DNA of 6,300 nucleotides from Planctomycetales bacterium (GTDB taxonomy: Bacteria > Planctomycetota > Planctomycetia > Pirellulales > Thermoguttaceae). Location: the NCBI GenBank assembly GCA_007122045.1, contig SKJM01000762.1:1-6300 (forward strand), written 5' to 3'. Numbering within the stretch: position 1 is the stretch's first letter; each line of letters starts with the position of its first letter. The notes under the pieces were generated by a model. It made no database searches. It saw only the letters and a program-made list of their open reading frames with translations, and was not told the origin of the DNA. Positions 5,032 to 6,300 of the stretch are shown here, one piece after another. The translations under genes were made by a program, and so were the position numbers.

Positions 5032-6066
5032 CTAGTTGGCCCAGGGGCTGTTGGGGTACTGCTCCTGGAGGATTTGCCGGGCCCGGGTGGCCTCGTCCGC
5101 CCTGCCGATCTCGGTCCACAACTCGGCCAGGTGCGACAGGGCTTCGGCATGGGCCTCGCCGAGCCGGAAATACAGGGTATCGACGTGCAGGTAGGCCAGC
5201 AGCGCGTCTTGGGCCCGGCCGGCCTTCCGGTGGGCCGCTCCCAGGGCGATGTACGCGCGGGCGTGTAGTTCGACGTCTTCCGGGTCGGCCTTCATGAGGA
5301 TTCCCTCGACCGCCTTGACGGCTTCGTCGGGGTCGCCGGTCAAGGCTTCGCACACGGCCTTGCCCAGCGCCGCGGCCCGCTTCTGGGCTTCGGCCAACTC
5401 GCCGTCGGCCTTCGTGGCAAGCACCGTGTCGAACGCCTGGCCGGCCTCCTTAATTCTGCCTTGGGCCAGGCGGGCGCGGCCCAGCGCCACCCCGGCCCGC
5501 ATCTTGTAGTCCGCCCAAGGCGCCCCGGCAAGTCTCGCGTAATATTGCTCGGCGGCGGCGTGCTGCCCGAGGGCCACCAGCAGGTCGCCGATCACCTCGT
5601 TGGCTTCCAGGAAGCGGTAGTGCCCCTCGTTCTCTTTGGCGAACCGGATCATGTGGCTGCCGGCCTCGCGGAGGTCGAAATTTCCCTGCAGGGCGATTTG
5701 CGCGCGGCAATAGGCCGTCAGGTAGTCGATCTCCTGGTGGATCTCGCGGCGCGAGACCGTGCCGCGGTCGATCCGCTCCAGCGCCGCCAGGGCGTTTTCG
5801 TACGCCCGGTTGGCGATGTGGCCGCGGGCGGTTTGCATGCCGCCGGGCTCGTGCTGATACATGATCGACTCGATCTGGTTGACCGGGACTTGCCGCTCGA
5901 CGGCCTGCACCTCGATGACCACCTGGGTGGGCGACATCTCGATAATCGGCCCCCGAAGGGTCTGACCGCCGGCGCGGATGGTGTCGTTGCCCTGGGCGGG
6001 CAGCGCGCCGATCAGCCCCAGGACGGCCAGGACGCCGACGTGGCGGAACCTCGTGAGGAATGTCAT
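5032..6066 (-). CDS. Exported tetratricopeptide-repeat protein, function unknown
   Basis: This 344-residue protein begins with a Sec-type signal peptide (basic MTFLTRFRH, hydrophobic 10-22, cleavage near LPAQG). Residues 28-75 form a small, probably beta-rich domain (DTIRAGGQTLRG, then TQVVIEVQ, then VPVNQIESIMY). The rest is helical with TPR-like pairs at about 155-180, 190-215, 268-298 and 305-335, carrying the usual small and aromatic positions (ADYKMRAGVALGRARLAQG, ARAYIALGAAHRKAGRAQ). TPR arrays bind other proteins, so a periplasmic scaffold role is likely; I see no catalytic motif. The start at ATG 6066 is supported by AAGGAG (6074-6079) 7 bases upstream. It lies between an unrecognised gene and exbB-exbD-exbD, all on the same strand, which suggests it is the periplasmic partner of the motor. 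That link is inferred from context only. Confidence 0.85.
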   Translation of the reverse strand: MTFLTRFRHVGVLAVLGLIGALPAQGNDTIRAGGQTLRGPIIEMSPTQVVIEVQAVERQVPVNQIESIMYQHEPGGMQTARGHIANRAYENALAALERIDRGTVSRREIHQEIDYLTAYCRAQIALQGNFDLREAGSHMIRFAKENEGHYRFLEANEVIGDLLVALGQHAAAEQYYARLAGAPWADYKMRAGVALGRARLAQGRIKEAGQAFDTVLATKADGELAEAQKRAAALGKAVCEALTGDPDEAVKAVEGILMKADPEDVELHARAYIALGAAHRKAGRAQDALLAYLHVDTLYFRLGEAHAEALSHLAELWTEIGRADEATRARQILQEQYPNSPWAN

Positions 6067-6141
6067 CAGGAAACTCCTTGATTCAGGGTGACTTGCGGAT
6101 GATCGTTGTGTGGTGGGGCGGCCGGTCGGGTCCGGCGGCGA

Positions 6142-6300
6142 CTAGTCGTCGATTTCGATTTCTTCCAACTCGGGCAGGCCGGTGGGCGACTCGCCCAACA
6201 GCTTCTGGATGCGTTTGAACAGTTCCTCGTACTTGCGAGCCCACTCCTCGCCTCCCATGTCGGGGTAAAGCCGCTGGATGATGAGGATGTCTTCCTTGGC
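6142..6300 (-). CDS. C-terminal 52 residues of an unrecognised protein (5' end outside the window)
   Basis: The minus-strand frame is open from the right edge to a TAG at 6142-6144. The visible residues run AKEDILIIQRLYPD, then GGEEWARKYEELFKRIQKLLGESP, then a strongly acidic end ELEEIEIDD. The pattern suggests an amphipathic helix (about EEWARKYEELFKRIQKLL) followed by an acidic tail. Codon third positions are mostly G or C, like the neighbouring genes, which supports real coding. The stop lies 75 bases before the TPR start on the same strand, so the two genes are probably co-transcribed. I do not recognise the family, and too little is visible to assign one. Confidence 0.65.
   Translation of the reverse strand, partial: AKEDILIIQRLYPDMGGEEWARKYEELFKRIQKLLGESPTGLPELEEIEIDD

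Noticed and set aside
6121..6136. GCCGG/CCGGC hairpin between the truncated gene and the TPR gene
   Set aside because: A 5-bp GC stem is expected by chance at this GC content, and no other signal supports it.
1..6300. CRISPR arrays, tRNA or rRNA genes and insertion sequences
   Set aside because: No regularly spaced repeats, cloverleaf-like segments, rRNA motifs, transposase motifs or terminal inverted repeats were found by eye.

Overview
This is a GC-rich bacterial chromosome segment that looks planctomycetal (Pirellulales-like). That placement is inferred from gene style: a Tat-exported sugar-isomerase-like protein, a XerD-type recombinase, and an ExbB-ExbD-ExbD cluster beside an exported TPR protein. 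The window holds no rRNA or other taxonomic marker.

Layout. Bases 2-715 (+) are the 3' part of a McrC-type restriction endonuclease gene, entering from the left edge with visibly lower GC than the rest. A perfect 12-bp hairpin (728-756) lies between it and a convergent gene (838-1740, -) for a Tat-signal TIM-barrel sugar phosphate isomerase/epimerase family protein. A 145-bp divergent promoter region (1741-1885), with a short inverted repeat beside -10-like hexamers, separates that gene from xerD (1886-2830, +). xerD converges on the envelope cluster with only 10 bp between the stop codons, and a nested inverted repeat spans both gene ends.

The rest of the window is on the minus strand. In transcription order it has the last 52 codons of an unrecognised gene (6300-6142), an exported TPR protein (6066-5032), a 260-bp gap with a predicted promoter, then exbB (4771-3947), exbD copy 1 (3892-3431) and exbD copy 2 (3332-2841). 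ExbB and ExbD normally form a proton-driven inner-membrane motor. No TonB or TolA is visible, so the partner is unknown; the exported TPR protein is the obvious candidate in this window, by context only.

The window holds recognisable families. I see no CRISPR array, insertion sequence, tRNA or rRNA. The least described part is the TPR-ExbB-ExbD-ExbD module with the truncated gene before it. The McrC fragment may be the edge of a defence locus to the left. No gap between genes exceeds 300 bases; the largest is 4772-5031.
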